64,000 bases of DNA from Hormiphora californensis (GCA_020137815.1 CM035356.1:7561211-7625210), one strand, 5' to 3'. Shown: positions 32,783 through 60,215, numbered from the stretch's first letter. Numbers and translations: made by a program. The notes: generated from the sequence alone by a model not told the origin.

Positions 32783-34994
32783 ATGACAAGAACACTGAAT
32801 GAACTTGTGGCGGGACATGTCAATAATACAGGTGAGAATTAGTAAACTTAAATGTAACGGGTGAACCACCAATAAACGTTGTTTTGTATTTATAACTGGT
32901 GAACAGGGGGCATTGGGAGTTTCGTAGTTTCACAAAGGGCCCCAACATAGCCTTCGGTGGCACTAAGGGCGCGGAGAGGTCGCGAGAAAAAATCTGGTGA
33001 ACTTATTTAATGAACTTCACTTTCCACTCTGCAGAGTGCGAGAAGGCGACCCTGGGTAGGAACTGTGTCTACATTGTAGCTGCCGTGATACTAAACGATG
33101 ATAATAAAATACTGATGATACAGGAAGCTAAATCATCTTGTCATGGGCTGTGGTACCTTCCTGCAGGTATGTTCCTGGCCTTTACTCAACACAGTAGGCA
33201 GTCTGGTGTATTCTACTCGTGTATAATTAATCCTACTAGTATCGTGTATAATCGTGTTTATTCAGTGTAGTAAAACAATCAACTACCTCGAACTGTTTGA
33301 AAAGCACAGTAATACTTATTATCTGTTGAACAATTCCACAAAAAAATACCCTCTTCATGTCAGGAAGGGTAGAGAAAGGGGAATCTCTGGTGGACGCTGT
33401 AAAGAGGGAGGTTGAGGAGGAGGCCGGGGTCCAATTTGAACCGACTGGAATTACTTTTGTAGAGGGAAATAGCTTGTAAGTGGGGTTACAATTTAGGAAA
33501 TGTTATAGCTCCATAAATGTCCCATATGAACTGTATTATCCAAATCAGACTAATCAATGCATTATTGGTGATATTATAACCATTATTTTCAGCTGGCTGA
33601 GGACAACCTTTACTGGCCATATAACGGGTGGGGCACTAAAAACTGTACCAGACAAGGAAAGCCTGTGTGCTGCATGGTACCACCCTTTAGATCTGCAAAA
33701 CCTTCAGCTGAGGTAAAGGCCGGTAAATCAGGGGTTAGTAGAGGCCGGTAAATCGGGGGTTAGTAGAGGCCGGTAAATCGGGGGTTAGTAAAGGCCGGTA
33801 AATCGGGGGTTAGTAAAGGCCGGTAAATCGAGATCACACTGCAGTACCACGCCACTGTCTCTATTTTGTGTGTAAACGATAAAACTCCACTAGGCACTAT
33901 CTAGCACTGCTTACAGTTTCATTATTTCAGGGCACATGATGTGGTTAGTGTGATACGTGAGTCAGTGAAAACAATAAAATCTGACATGGTTGCTCCCCTT
34001 CCCATGTTGACCCCCGTTTATGGTTCATCCATTTCTGTCGCAGTAATCTCTCCAAGGTACTGTGAAAACGAGGGAACACGTTTGACGTCTGTGCTATAGT
34101 AATTGAGGCTAAAACATGATAACACCATACCTTATTTTGTTCAAGGTATATGATACCATTGTTAGGGTCACCCTGGCGTCAGAGCATATTGGCCTGATAG
34201 GGCTCACCATGAGATTGATCAAATACCAAATCTCAAATTTCTTGATGAACCTTACACAGCTATTACAATGAACATCACCATTTATATTAGAGTTAGTACA
34301 TAAATGACTCTTCCAGCTATTACAATGAGTCGAGATATGTCATATGAGCTGCTACTGAATGTCTAACAATATTTCCCCTCAGTAAAAGAGTATTGGTAAC
34401 GGATGGTCAGTTGCCTGGCGGACAGTGTATGATGTCTAGCCTGGAGCACACTGCAGTCAACATTTTGAAAGTATGTTTGAACACATAACACTTCGTAATA
34501 TGTACCTCGATAAAATTAGACACTTCCATTACCACCTATTTCCCCTGCAGCAAGTTTTACCGAAAGATAGTTTCAACGATAGTGACTTACAGAAAATGTC
34601 CCTGATTTCAATAGTTCACGATGGACGACCATTTCAAGACGAACAGGTTTGTAACGCGCGACGACACCAAACATATTATCTCCGCGCGCAATAGACGCTT
34701 TCCAGCGCTCACAGCGACCGTGGGAATTTTTGAGGGATTTTACGATCGGGAGCTTCCCAATCCCATATTTATGATTTGCCATTGAAACAATTATCCGCTA
34801 ACTCTCAGCTCCCTCTATCTCAGGGCGTTTCTAAAACCCATGATGGGGCCCACTTTGTGTACCGATACGAGGTAGAGGAAGAATTCCAATTGAACCCAAA
34901 AAAGAAGAAACCTGATGCTTTTCCATGTTTGCAGTGGATTGACCAAGGGGTGGATCTGAGCGGGAAAGCTATACCAACAAAATCGAAGCCCTAA
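32783..34994 (+). CDS. NUDT18: Nudix hydrolase, NUDT18-like (8-oxo-(d)GDP phosphatase family), complete
   Basis: Eight exons with consistent phases: 32783-32831, 33035-33166, 33364-33475, 33593-33712, 33931-34056, 34383-34470, 34551-34646 and 34824-34994, giving 297 aa. The Nudix box is perfect (G-x5-E-x7-REVEEEAGV) and is assembled across the exon 2/3 junction (LPAG|RVEKGESLVDAVKREVEEE). Upstream NCVYIVAAVILNDDNKILMI and downstream GHITGGALKT match NUDT18. The family removes oxidised guanine di-nucleotides (8-oxo-dGDP, 8-oxo-GDP), cleaning the nucleotide pool; cytosolic, no signal peptide. It is on the strand opposite to its neighbours. AATTAAA near 35211 could be a poly(A) signal. Confidence 0.93.
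33714..33832. repeat. 25-bp minisatellite derived from a transposon TIR, NUDT18 intron 4
   Basis: Five copies of GGCCGGTAAATCGGGGGTTA-GTAAA-type units. They start two bases after the exon 4 donor, so the first copy overlaps the splice site region. The core GGTAAATCGGGG is the inner part of the Tigger-like TIR seen at 21313. Confidence 0.85.
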
Positions 34995-35506
34995 GGACCA
35001 TTGACATTATAGATAGCAAGTTTAGTTTTAGTTTATTAGTTTTTACTATGTTTATCGATTTTGCAAACTTTTAGCTTTGCTCACTATGTGTGTATATTTG
35101 TCGATAGAGGTGTTGAGCTTGTATAGTTTTTGTAATTGTGGAACACTGTTTTCTATTTTTATTGATGTGTTTTATGTAAATTGACTGTAAATATCACTTT
35201 CCGAAATCCCAAATTAAACTGTTTCAATTCATTGATACGTGTATAACAGGGGTGTCAAATAGGCCATACCACCTTTCTGACGGCGCCGGCCCGATCTGGG
35301 TCAAACAGAATCTGTTTAACAGATATTGCCCCGCCAGCCAGCACTGGTGGTCCTGCAGCAGCCTGGATAATCAGGGCCCGACTGTAGTATTTTTATGTGA
35401 AAAGTAACATTGGAGAATGTGAAACACGTTTATTTTGGTGTTGGTGTGTATATGGTACAAATAGAATGTCGGTTTACAAATTATAAAGGTCATCACTGAA
35501 CAACAT

Positions 35507-35510
<4 letters not shown>
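34995..35510. other. NUDT18 3' flank
   Basis: Contains the likely 3' UTR. Around 35370-35385 a GGGCCCGACTGTAG motif resembles a decayed Tigger-like TIR end. No other gene supported. Confidence 0.4.
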
Positions 35511-35705
<195 letters not shown>

Positions 35706-36232
35706 ACAATCCTCTCTGTCTCATCTTACATCTCTCGCTCTCTCTTCATCTTCTGTTAGTTCTCGCTCCCGCGTAGCTCTATCCTGGTCCTGCTGGTCAG
35801 TCATCTGTCCCTCCTCTCAATTGGTTCCTTGATCATTAGTTGTCCTCGAATCTCTGGAGCCTAGGGTCCTGGCCAGCCTGCAGTACCGGCCTCCTTTATT
35901 TCTACTGATTGGATTGGTCCTCAAATTTGGCTGAAGTATGGATTCAGAACTCGATCTTTCAAATAAAATGTGTCATAAAGAAACTCGATATGAACAGCCC
36001 GGCAGATGGCCCTACTTCCCTCGCCCTCTCTGTAGTCTTATCCTCATTCTATCTTACTTGTTAACAATGTGTGCACACTCAGGGATAACTCCCTGCCCAA
36101 CCCCCTCAATCAGAGCACGACGATGAGTCCCGGAGGACCCCGCTACTGCTGCCCGTCGGTTGTTGTTGTGAGTGGGGTGTTATCAGGTGACGTTGTAATG
36201 ATAACACGTTCTCGTTCGTCGTTTTCACCTCT

Positions 36233-36234
<2 letters not shown>

Positions 36235-36326
<92 letters not shown>
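36235..36326. repeat. (GA)n microsatellite
   Basis: About 90 uninterrupted bases. Confidence 0.95.
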
Positions 36327-36328
<2 letters not shown>

Positions 36329-36587
36329 CCAGAAGGGGAGGGAACCGGCCTCCCCTCTCTGAGAAGAGCTTCGTCTCCTCTCAGAATGCTCGAGGGGGGG
36401 TAAGTTGAGAGGAGGAGGGTCTTTGGTAAAGCTAGCTTTGTTAGCTTACTATTTAGCGCCTAAATATACCCCGTACTAAGAACGGGAGCCTTGGCAACTG
36501 CCGGCAAGGCCAAGCTGTTGCACTTTGCAGTTGGTAACAATGTTAAAACTTTTGAAGTATGGAGGGTGGATCAACAGCGGTATGTAC

Positions 36588-51173
<14,586 letters not shown>

Positions 51174-51635
51174 CTGGAGAAAGGGTGGTGTTAATGTATT
51201 GGTTTAGTTAATAACTGTATAAACATTAAACATCCATCACTACATTAAATTTTTGTTCTTTATAGAATTTAGTCTGGGTTCAATCAATTATCACTGCGCT
51301 GGCAAGCGCAAAGGTGGCCCCATCCAACCCCCCGAAAAAAATTCCCCCAAAAACGGCCCGCTTGCTCACAGCGTATATATAGTTATTTCATACTTTTAGC
51401 CCATTTTGGTACTTTTTGACACGCCATAACTACGGAACCGGATGAGCTAGGAAGCTGAAATTTTGTACTCAGAAGCTTCTTGTAGACATCTATCGATGGT
51501 AAAAATTTCAAGTGGCTAGCTCATTTTGTTCAAAAGTTATAACACCACCCCCAAAACAGAAAATTCAGTGTGGGGATAACTAGGTTGATATATACATATA
51601 TACATACATACATAGATGTATAGACGCTTTGTTAC

Positions 51636-51671
51636 CTTCCGTTTGGTCCCAGTTTGAGACGAACCAGACAT
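51636..51671 (-). CDS. Candidate first exon of CNG gene (MSGSSQTGTKRK)
   Basis: 12 codons from ATG 51671 to donor AAG|GTAACA, phase 0, matching the phase-0 start of exon A 463 bases downstream. Short, so support is only positional and by phase. Confidence 0.5.
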
Positions 51672-51720
51672 CGTACGACCTTAAACCAAGCGGCATTCGA
51701 CAGATAATTGTCTCGTGCAT

Positions 51721-51845
51721 GTAAAGTGCGTTTCAAACGACTTGACCTGAGATTCCTGGAAATTCAGGATTTCCCCTTTGTAAATACACGCGCAATGCGC
51801 CAATTTCCAAGAATTACGGGTCAAGTCGCTTGAAACGGACTTTAC
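51721..51845. mobile_element. 125-bp MITE
   Basis: Imperfect 27-base TIRs (GTAAAGTGCGTTTCAAACGA / TCGCTTGAAACGGACTTTAC). Lies 50 bases 5' of the candidate first exon at 51636-51671. Confidence 0.75.
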
Positions 51846-51849
51846 CCAT

Positions 51850-52368
51850 CTGGGTCGCGACTCTTCATCTTTCCTACGACGCACGCAATGACGTCATGAG
51901 TGACGTCATTGCGCGAGACCGACTAACTTTTTTCAAACGCCTCTAGCACCCTGAAGACGCTTTCCGATTTCTGATTTGACGAAAAATCGTTACCGGCAAA
52001 TTGTCTGAACTTTCAGATGCTATATTGCGAATTTTCGTAGCTGATCATTTTGAGCCCTTAAATCGCGTCGGAAGTCAAAAATTTGACGAAAAATTCAGCA
52101 AATTGAACGTTTTTCTAGTAAAAACTCCCTTTCCTGACGACTGTGGTCAATGAAACTTTACAAGCTCCTTTGGGGTATTTATTCAAAATATATTGTGATG
52201 CAATTACGTCGTTACGACGTCACTAATTACGTCAAATGACGTCATAATGACGTCTTAAATACGATTTTCACAGAAATTCGTCTCGTTTCTCATATATCGC
52301 ATTATTATGACAATATTACATTATGAAATAATGTCTTGCTGCGATTAAAAACCAAAAAGGGACCTAAA
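51850..52368. other. Non-coding, TGACGTCA-rich stretch
   Basis: Repeated GACGTCAT/TGACGTC motifs at 51889-51908 and 52200-52255, similar to CRE half-sites. No gene. Function unknown. Confidence 0.4.
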
Positions 52369-52372
52369 TTAA

Positions 52373-52495
52373 GCCAAAAACTAATTGAATTAGTTGGCGG
52401 GAAAGGTGGCCCACTTACACCTTTGCCTGCTGCCGGGATCAGGGATATAAGAGGTGAATACAATGGAATAAGACAGTGAAAGAGAGCGTGATAGA

Positions 52496-52572
<77 letters not shown>

Positions 52573-52736
52573 TGAGGAGAGAGGGATAGAACGAACAGGA
52601 ATAAGTTACCCTTGAAAAATAAGAGATTGAGATACCGAGCTGGAGGAAGAAAATGAGAGTTCGTGGTGATACCCGGCAGTAGCAAAAGGTGTAAGTGGGC
52701 CACCTTTCCCGCCAACTAATTCAATTAGTTTTTGGC
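52373..52736. mobile_element. TTAA-flanked TIR element (piggyBac-like MITE)
   Basis: 364 bp with TIRs of about 65 bp (outer GCCAAAAACTAATTGAATTA), flanked by TTAA on both sides (52369-52372, 52737-52740). The interior is mostly a (GA)n tract at 52500-52570. Confidence 0.8.
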
Positions 52737-53462
52737 TTAATAACTACTAGCTTATTATATATGTGGTGTACATGACCGTGGGTCACCTTATTTACCGATC
52801 TTATAATTTATACTTGTACTAATATTTGTACTAAGAATTAGTCCACCAAGATCATTGTATTGTATGATCATGAGTTATAAATCCCAGTGCTACTTATAAA
52901 TCATTCATAAACTGAAGAAGTTACACAAATACTTGTTCTCTCCGACAGCTCACTAATAAACTGCAGGTACTGGAGGGCAGTATCATAGTGTACTGTGATC
53001 AGTGATGCAGCTGTTAAAATGCGTTATCATGGTAATCAATGATAACGGGGGATGACATGTTAGAACAAACCTGGAGAACAAACAGACAATCAATACAGTC
53101 ATCCTTCATCATTGCGACTTACAACAAGGACAACAAATATGGAAATAATGCCCACACCACGGTGGGCTTCTAAATATTGTGTGTTATTTACAGTTTTGTG
53201 TTATTTACAATTACAGTTCTAAATTCAGGAAATACATAGATCTGCAAATATCATCTTTGTAAAATACCAGATATGTGTTTATAATGACCGGAAATAGACG
53301 GTAAACTTTTACATAAATTTGGTGGCTTTTCCTTATGAATCGGAGAGAAAGGTGAAATATCTGAGCCAAAAGAAAATTAGCAGTACTTAGTATGTAATTA
53401 GCAATTAACTATTAACTAGCAATTGCAACCAATTAATTAATTAAAGAACAACTAATTAGCAC

Positions 53463-53594
53463 CTTGTAAGGTTCCAGTTCCCACTGTCCGTTTCTCCTGC
53501 TATACTGGAACTGTGTATAATCTGCAGCAGCAGGGGGAGGCGACTTGGACCGACTGGTATACAGGGATACCAAGTCCATCTCTGGAACTGACAT
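53463..53594 (-). CDS. Candidate first exon of CNG gene (MSVPEMDL...)
   Basis: 44 codons from ATG 53594, through YTSRSKSPPPAAADYTQFQY, to donor AAG|GTGCTA, phase 0. Composition looks protein-like (Ser/Pro-rich then aromatic). Could instead belong to an unrelated transcript. Confidence 0.5.
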
Positions 53595-53683
53595 GTGTAT
53601 CAGGATGTATTAGAGGAGGACAACTCGAGATATGGTGAAATTAAACTGAGAGAGTTGCAATGCTGTTCAACAAGTTGCAGCTT

Positions 53684-54249
53684 TTACAAAAACGGTGTTG
53701 TTACTAATAATTCGGAGTAAAGAGTAAAGACTAATAATCTGTGAGTGACTGAGTGTGCACGTTAGTTTGAAGTGGCCATTACATGTCGTGTCATGTTGAA
53801 TACCACCCAAACCCAATCCCCCGACGATCTTTCTTTTTGAGTAATTTAAACCCCTAACCATATGAGATCAATCAAATCTACTACTCAAAAAAGGGTTTCA
53901 CTGAAAACACAAAACGCCTTCACATCTTACACACACGTGGTGTGTCATAGAAGACACAAAAACGGTGTTGTTACTCATAATTGGGAGTAAAGTAAGGACT
54001 AAGAATCTGTGCGTGGATGAATATGCACGTTGTTTGAAGTGGTTGATTTATGCGGCTGTTGAATAACCTACTACCACCCAAACCCAATCCCAGTAGCCCC
54101 CAACAATCTTTCTTTTTTGAGTAATTTAAACCCTTAATCATATGCTAATTTACCAATCAATATACCACTACTCAACAAAGGGTTTCATAGAGTTCACTAA
54201 AACACAAAACGCCTTCACATCTTACACACACATGGTGTCATAGAAGACT
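53684..54249. repeat. About 270-bp tandem duplication
   Basis: Two copies, starting at about 53687 and 53957 (landmarks AAAAACGGTGTTGTTACT and ACAAAACGCCTTCACATCTT), diverged by substitutions and small indels. Confidence 0.85.
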
Positions 54250-54973
54250 ATACAGAGAATAGAAAGATGAGGGAAATAAGATATATAGGCCCAAACCATG
54301 AACTTGAGGGGGGAGCAGCTGTCAGGAGACATGTGTTATTTGACCGATCTTTATAACAGATGTGCAATTAGTTGCCCCATTGCACACAATAAACGCAGTC
54401 AACCAACACCCGTATCTCCCTCTCTCTCCCTAACTAATACATGCATGTATCTCGCCTTCACCCCCTAACTAAAACATACATATCCCTACAGAGTTCAGAC
54501 ATGTCCCCCTTCTAATTCCCGTAGTGCAATTGTACCTTCAATCCTATAGAAAAGTATACAAGCTAGTATGGAAAATAGAACGTTCATATAATACACTTTC
54601 AGCCTATATCTGTTTATGCACGAGAGCCTGAACAAATACTCTCTCCACATAGAACACCACTATGCCCACCACTATTATAATGCACTTTACCCGAGCCCCT
54701 TACAATTATTTGTTACTCAACCAAGGCACACACACTATAATAATAGCCATGATCATGATTACCAACTGGAAAGTATTTCTTTTAAAGTACATTATATTTA
54801 GTAAATTTCCCCTTCATTAGCTGTAAACCTCCCCTTCATTAGAGGATAATAAAACTGAAAGAGCATCGAAGGACGAAGCAACTGAACATTGTGTAACGTA
54901 TGACAGATGCAATATTGAGTATTGAAGTCGAAGTAAAATGAAGTACCTATAACTCAGATAGTGAATGACAACG

Positions 54974-54975
<2 letters not shown>

Positions 54976-55066
<91 letters not shown>
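54976..55066. repeat. (TC)n microsatellite
   Basis: About 90 uninterrupted bases. Confidence 0.95.
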
Positions 55067-55070
<4 letters not shown>

Positions 55071-55441
55071 ACCCCCCTCTCTCTGATCCCAATTCAATTC
55101 TACTGTGTACCAATATGGGGGACTGTATCATGTGAGTCATGATGAATTGGAAGAGGGGTCATGATCCGACTGATTTACAATGACTGACAATAGCCTAAGA
55201 GAAAGAAACAAGAAGAACGATAGAGAGGAAGATAGATAGATAGACATATAGAAGAGAGGGAGAGAAGGAATGATAGAAGAATAGAGCTGGAGAGAGAAAG
55301 ATAGAAAAAAGATAGTGAGACAAAGACTATATGCAGACAAAATGCAGACTGTGCCAGAATCAATAGAGATTTAGTTTAATTTTGCTGAACTGATAGACAG
55401 ATAGAAGAGAGAGCGAGAATGATAGAAAAAGGGGATCTGCA

Positions 55442-55442
<1 letters not shown>

Positions 55443-55519
<77 letters not shown>

Positions 55520-55526
55520 GAGAGGC
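55443..55526. repeat. (GA)n microsatellite
   Basis: About 84 bases, three GGGA breaks. Confidence 0.95.
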
Positions 55527-55551
55527 AAAGTCCAAAGATAGGAAAAGAATA

Positions 55552-56336
55552 GTAGGGTAAACCGGGGCAATTCGAACAACCGGGGCAATTCGAACATAGT
55601 ACTGCCCGTCTCTCACCTAGTTAAGCTATCATAATGACGTCATCCTATCTCCAGAAGAAAACTGCTCGTTCGAGCCTGCCCGTTACCACTAAATAGGCTC
55701 TAGATCCGGTTTAAGTTGGTCAATTTCCGATTTGAAAAAAACAGCTGAAAGCTAATAATATCAGCTTTCAGATGGTATAAAAATTATTTAAATATTCGCA
55801 TGTTTTCATTCCAAATTCTGGTAAATTAAGATTACCGGGGCAATTCGAACAACCGGGGCAATTCGAACATGGGCAATTTGGTTAACACACCGGGGCAATT
55901 TGGTTAACTCCCGGGCCAATGATGTGCAGTTCTTTGTACCACGTGATCACGCGTGATACCGGGGCAATTCGAGCAAGAACGACCAGCGTGTAGATTGCGT
56001 GTAGATTACATTGTTCGAATTGCCCCCACCTCTAACAACACCAGGCGGGAATCTTCTTCTGGTGTTGTGAGGACGTTCACGTGACTCCCACGTGACGAAA
56101 TAAAGCACTCCTATTGGTGATGCTCGAATTGCCCCGGTACCAATTTTTCCGACCAAAATTTTTCAATTAGTTATTTAGTTAAGTAAATGATGGTCCCTAT
56201 AGTTGAAATTTATCTTATTTGAAAGATAAAATAATGAACTTTAATCCTATATAATTTTTTTCATTGTATCTTTTTTTAAATGGGAGTGAGAACCGATTAA
56301 GTAAAAAGTTAACCATTTTGCCCCGGTTTACCCTAC
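55552..56336. mobile_element. 785-bp TIR element with iterated CCGGGGCAATTCGAAC
   Basis: TIRs GTAGGGTAAACCGGGGCAA / TTGCCCCGGTTTACCCTAC, flanked by TA. The motif ACCGGGGCAATTCGAAC is repeated at the left end and again in the middle. First bases GTAGGGT are shared with the element at 48000, suggesting related transposases. Confidence 0.85.
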
Positions 56337-56763
56337 TACCTATATTATAACGAAGCATGACGGGATGATCCTGGACGGGATGATCCTGGATCATGATCCA
56401 GTGATCCTTATGAGACTGTTTAATTGATTGAATCACATGTAACTATTGTGAGAATAAGGACCTCGCAAGTAACTCTAGAATTAGCCGGAGAGAGAAAATA
56501 TAGTCAGAGAGAGACACAACAAAGCGTGGAAAATGAATGAGAAGGCATACCGAAATCTATCATTGATCTTCTGCCTGGGTTTGGGTACCCTACAAGGGAC
56601 TATATATCGCATTAGCGGTATATATCATTGATCTTGAGCTGTAATAACTTAAGTTTTGTTCAAACCCTTTTAGGACCGAGAGCAAGGCAAGCAATATAAT
56701 GTAGGAGCCAACATAAAAGACAAAGACCGGTTAAGTTTGGGAGACTCCAATGAGAGTGGTTAC

Positions 56764-56823
56764 CCTGGTTAGCAGAGACTCAGTCACCAGCAGCTTCAAA
56801 AAGTCACGCAGATCACGATTCAT
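56764..56823 (-). CDS. Candidate first exon of CNG gene (MNRDLRDFLKLL...)
   Basis: 20 codons, ATG 56823 to donor AGG|GTAACC, phase 0. Confidence 0.4.
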
Positions 56824-57485
56824 TGTCAGTGTGTGAACCAATATATTCGAGGCTAATACCAACCACCACCCCCCCCCCCCCGATCACAATGTAGCAAATG
56901 AGGAACAATTAAGAATTGTGAAGAAGAACACTAAAAGTATATACGAGATATATAACTATCACGTCGCTCTCTCCTTGCCCCCATGGTGGCTATAGCAAAG
57001 CAAACGACCAAGCTGCACATGTGTGTAGGCGTTAGCTTGTCATAGACCTGCTTATCATTGATCTTGCTACAACATACACCTCTCCCTCTCTCCCTCTCTC
57101 TCCAATCCCGACCCTCCTGCATACATAACCCGATAGTAATTAACATATATCATGACCCCCTTAGTTACAAGCTGTCGACATTTTGATATATCTAGCATCG
57201 CCCCCTAATTAATGACGTTCTTTTAATTATGGCATAATTTTGGGCCGCTTAGGACATAAACAAATGAAAGATAAATTGTGATGAAAACTACTATACAAAC
57301 TTCAAATTGTACATCTGATTGCGGAGTTTTATATGAAGTAGGAAACCGCTAATGGGAAACACGAAAAACCACAACCAAATACTGGCCTAATAACCAGCAA
57401 TTATATAGATCTACTATAACAACTGATTTTATGAAGGAGCATGTTTACTGTTTCTAAAGGAGCACTCAGCAAGTATATTTCTCAC

Positions 57486-57521
57486 CGTCTCAGACTGATG
57501 TCCAATCCATTCAATGTCCAT
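57486..57521 (-). CDS. Candidate first exon of CNG gene (MDIEWIGHQSET)
   Basis: 12 codons, ATG 57521 to donor ACG|GTGAGA, phase 0. Weak evidence, length only. Confidence 0.3.
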
Positions 57522-57623
57522 GATTCGAGTTGTGATGATCAGTTTTAATGGCCTAACACAGACAATAATACAAACAGATGAACTGAGTGAGGTAATCGAG
57601 ATGCACCGTGGGAAATGGGTAGA

Positions 57624-57631
<8 letters not shown>

Positions 57632-57705
<74 letters not shown>

Positions 57706-57733
57706 AAGATAGAGTGAGAGAGAGAGAGAGAGA
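57632..57733. repeat. (GA)n microsatellite
   Basis: About 100 bases. Confidence 0.95.
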
Positions 57734-58199
57734 AAAGGAGGATCTGTATGTTGTGGTGTGACAACTGCAATTTACCATCTGTATTGGGGGAGGCCTGCAG
57801 CAGTAAGACGTCTACAAATCAAGAGCAGGGGATTCAGATAATACTGCGGTTAGTATAATTCAGAATTCACAGAATCCTGGAATTGTCCCTTCCCAAGATG
57901 CGTGTGAACCAATCCTAATAAGAAACGGAGATATAGAGAGGGCGAGAACGGGAGGGAGAGGGAAGGAGAGGAATTGTAGACAGAGAGGGATAGACAGAGA
58001 GGTAGATAGATAAGGTATGTGAATCTGGAACAAGTATGCCTACACTATATTTCTCCTGACCTCATATATGCTTGGATTGGCCAAGTAAAGTAAATAAGAT
58101 ATTCATTTCCTACGAAACTACTCGTTTCAATCTATAATGTCTAAAGTTTATTATACGTCCTCTATATTTAACTCTCCTTTTCACTAAAAAGATGCTTAC

Positions 58200-58386
58200 G
58201 GTGTCGTTCCGATGAAAGCTTTTCCCCAAAGACTTGATTGACCGAGGGGCTCTGTAGACTGTTCCGAAAAGAGGATGGGGGTGTGGGTACTGGTTCCTGG
58301 TCCAGTGCTGATAAGTTGATAATAGTCAGAGGAGCAGCACCATTCTTCCGGCGACGACCCTTCTCCGTTGGTGTTGTTATTGACAT
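58200..58386 (-). CDS. Candidate coding exon of unknown gene (MSITTPTEKGRRRK...)
   Basis: 62 codons from ATG 58386 to donor CACC|GTAAGC. Basic, Ser/Pro-rich (DQEPVPTPPSSFRNSLQSP). It ends in phase 1, which fits CNG exon B but not exon A, so its place is unclear. I do not recognise a domain. Confidence 0.4.
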
Positions 58387-58525
58387 ATTTGAGGAATATC
58401 AAAGAACTAAAAACTATATCGAACTGAGAAAACCAAAGGTGTCAGAGAAAAAGTGATCTATTCAGAATATCACATACAACCGCGGGATAGGAATTGAAGA
58501 AGCTGCTGAAGAATAAAGTGGGAGA

Positions 58526-58527
<2 letters not shown>

Positions 58528-58576
<49 letters not shown>

Positions 58577-58770
58577 GAGAGAGAGGGAGATGCGCGGAAG
58601 ACGATAGAGAGAGAGAAGACGCGAGAGAGGAGAGAGAGAGGAGAGAGCGAGAGACAAGCAGCGGCGAGGAGCGAGATAGATAGAGAGAGCAGAGCTAGAG
58701 CAGAGAGAGAGAGAGAAGAGAGAGGAGAGGAGAGAGAGAGAGAGGAGGAGAGAGAGAGAGAGAGGAGGGG
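58528..58770. repeat. Degenerate (GA)n tract
   Basis: Pure GA to 58572, then GA broken by GCG/AGC units. Confidence 0.9.
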
Positions 58771-59188
58771 AGATAGAAAGGTTATTTCATGAATTGTGCC
58801 GGCTCACTGGAAAAAGAAAAACCCCACACGTTGAGAGTAATTTATACGGATCATCTGCAGTAGTAGTATAACTTCTGTCTCTGTCTCTGTCTCTGGTCTC
58901 TGTCTCTGTCTCTCCCCTCTTTTCTCTCAAGCTGCAGAAAAAAAACCGCTTACTTCTCGTCACTAGATGACCAATGGAAGTGTCACAAAAAAGAAAGAAG
59001 CTACGATCACAAATAGTAGTGCGATCTGCCGAATGGAGTCTTCTCGAATGTGGTGTGAGCTACTACACAATGCCAGCCGTAATAAGTATATGGCTTTTGT
59101 AGGACAAAGGGGTAAACTTCAACTGATAATGGTCGTATTAATAGCACTCAACCGTGACACCGTGTGACAAATCTATAGAGATATGTCG

Positions 59189-59258
<70 letters not shown>

Positions 59259-59334
59259 GATAGAGGGAAAGAGATAGAGAGAGAGAGAGATGGATAAAGA
59301 TAGAGAGATAGAGAGAGGAACAGAGAGAGAAAGA

Positions 59335-59384
<50 letters not shown>

Positions 59385-59400
59385 AGATAGATAGCGAGAG
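59189..59400. repeat. (GA)n microsatellite
   Basis: Two pure GA blocks joined by GATAGA-type units. Confidence 0.95.
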
Positions 59401-59794
59401 ATCGTCTGATAGGGAGCGAGAGACAGCGAGAGTGAGGGTCAGGAGGAGCGACGATGACTGACCCTTAATGGAGAAAGAAGAGAGTGCAATGTAATACATT
59501 AGCTGGGGGTAAAAGAGTCGATCGAGAGAAATTACTATTTTTTTTCTGCATAACTCTTGAAAACTGCTTTTCATTTGAAGCGCAATAGAGGTTCTATGAA
59601 AAATATATTGAATATCAGAACATTATATAAAGAATCGAATGCTTTTTAAATGCAAATTTCATAGTGACAGAACTCAGAAGATTCAAGAACACTTATAATC
59701 GTCAATCGATCATATAATGCGGCTCACACCGTCATTTTATTTTTATGGATAGAACCATCACAGAGCGAGCGCACTCTGTGAGGGTGCGGTAGAT

Positions 59795-59863
59795 CATGAT
59801 TACATGGGTGCTTGTAGTGAGAATTACCGTATCTTCACTACAAGCACCACTGTTATAATCATG
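59795..59863. ncRNA. Pre-miRNA-like hairpin (69 bases)
   Basis: Left arm 59795-59820 and right arm 59835-59863 pair over GGTGCTTGTAGTGA / TCACTACAAGCACC, then after a small bulge over CATGATTA / TAATCATG. Loop of 14 bases. Size and shape resemble a microRNA precursor. Could also be a MITE remnant; no seed recognised. Confidence 0.3.
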
Positions 59864-59982
59864 TTCATGGAAACTGGCAACTGCTATAAGGAGACAGGTT
59901 TCGAAGAAGGAATGGGAGGAGAATGAAGATAATATGCAAAAACTTGATTATCGGAGCTCGGGGATTGAGGAGAAGTTACCGT

Positions 59983-60020
59983 CTCTCTCTCTCTCTCTCT
60001 CACTCTCTCTCTCTCTCTCG

Positions 60021-60071
<51 letters not shown>

Positions 60072-60215
60072 CTCCTCTCTCTCCCTTCTCTCTCTCTCCT
60101 CTTCCTGCTCAAATCTTCTCTCCTCATCTTCCTCGGTCTCTGATCTCTCTCACCTCTCTCGCTCTCTCATCTCTCTCTCCTCTCCTTTTCTCTCTCCTCC
60201 TCCCATCCTTACATC
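59983..60215. repeat. (TC)n tract, degenerate
   Basis: TC repeats to 60068, then CCTCTCTC variants. Confidence 0.95.

Noticed and set aside
35733-35809. Possible minus-strand exon (MTDQQDQDRATRERELTEDE)
   Set aside because: ATG and a phase-0 GTAAGA donor are present, but it shares no motif with the CLIC-like first exons, fits no CNG phase and borders a microsatellite. Too weak to list.
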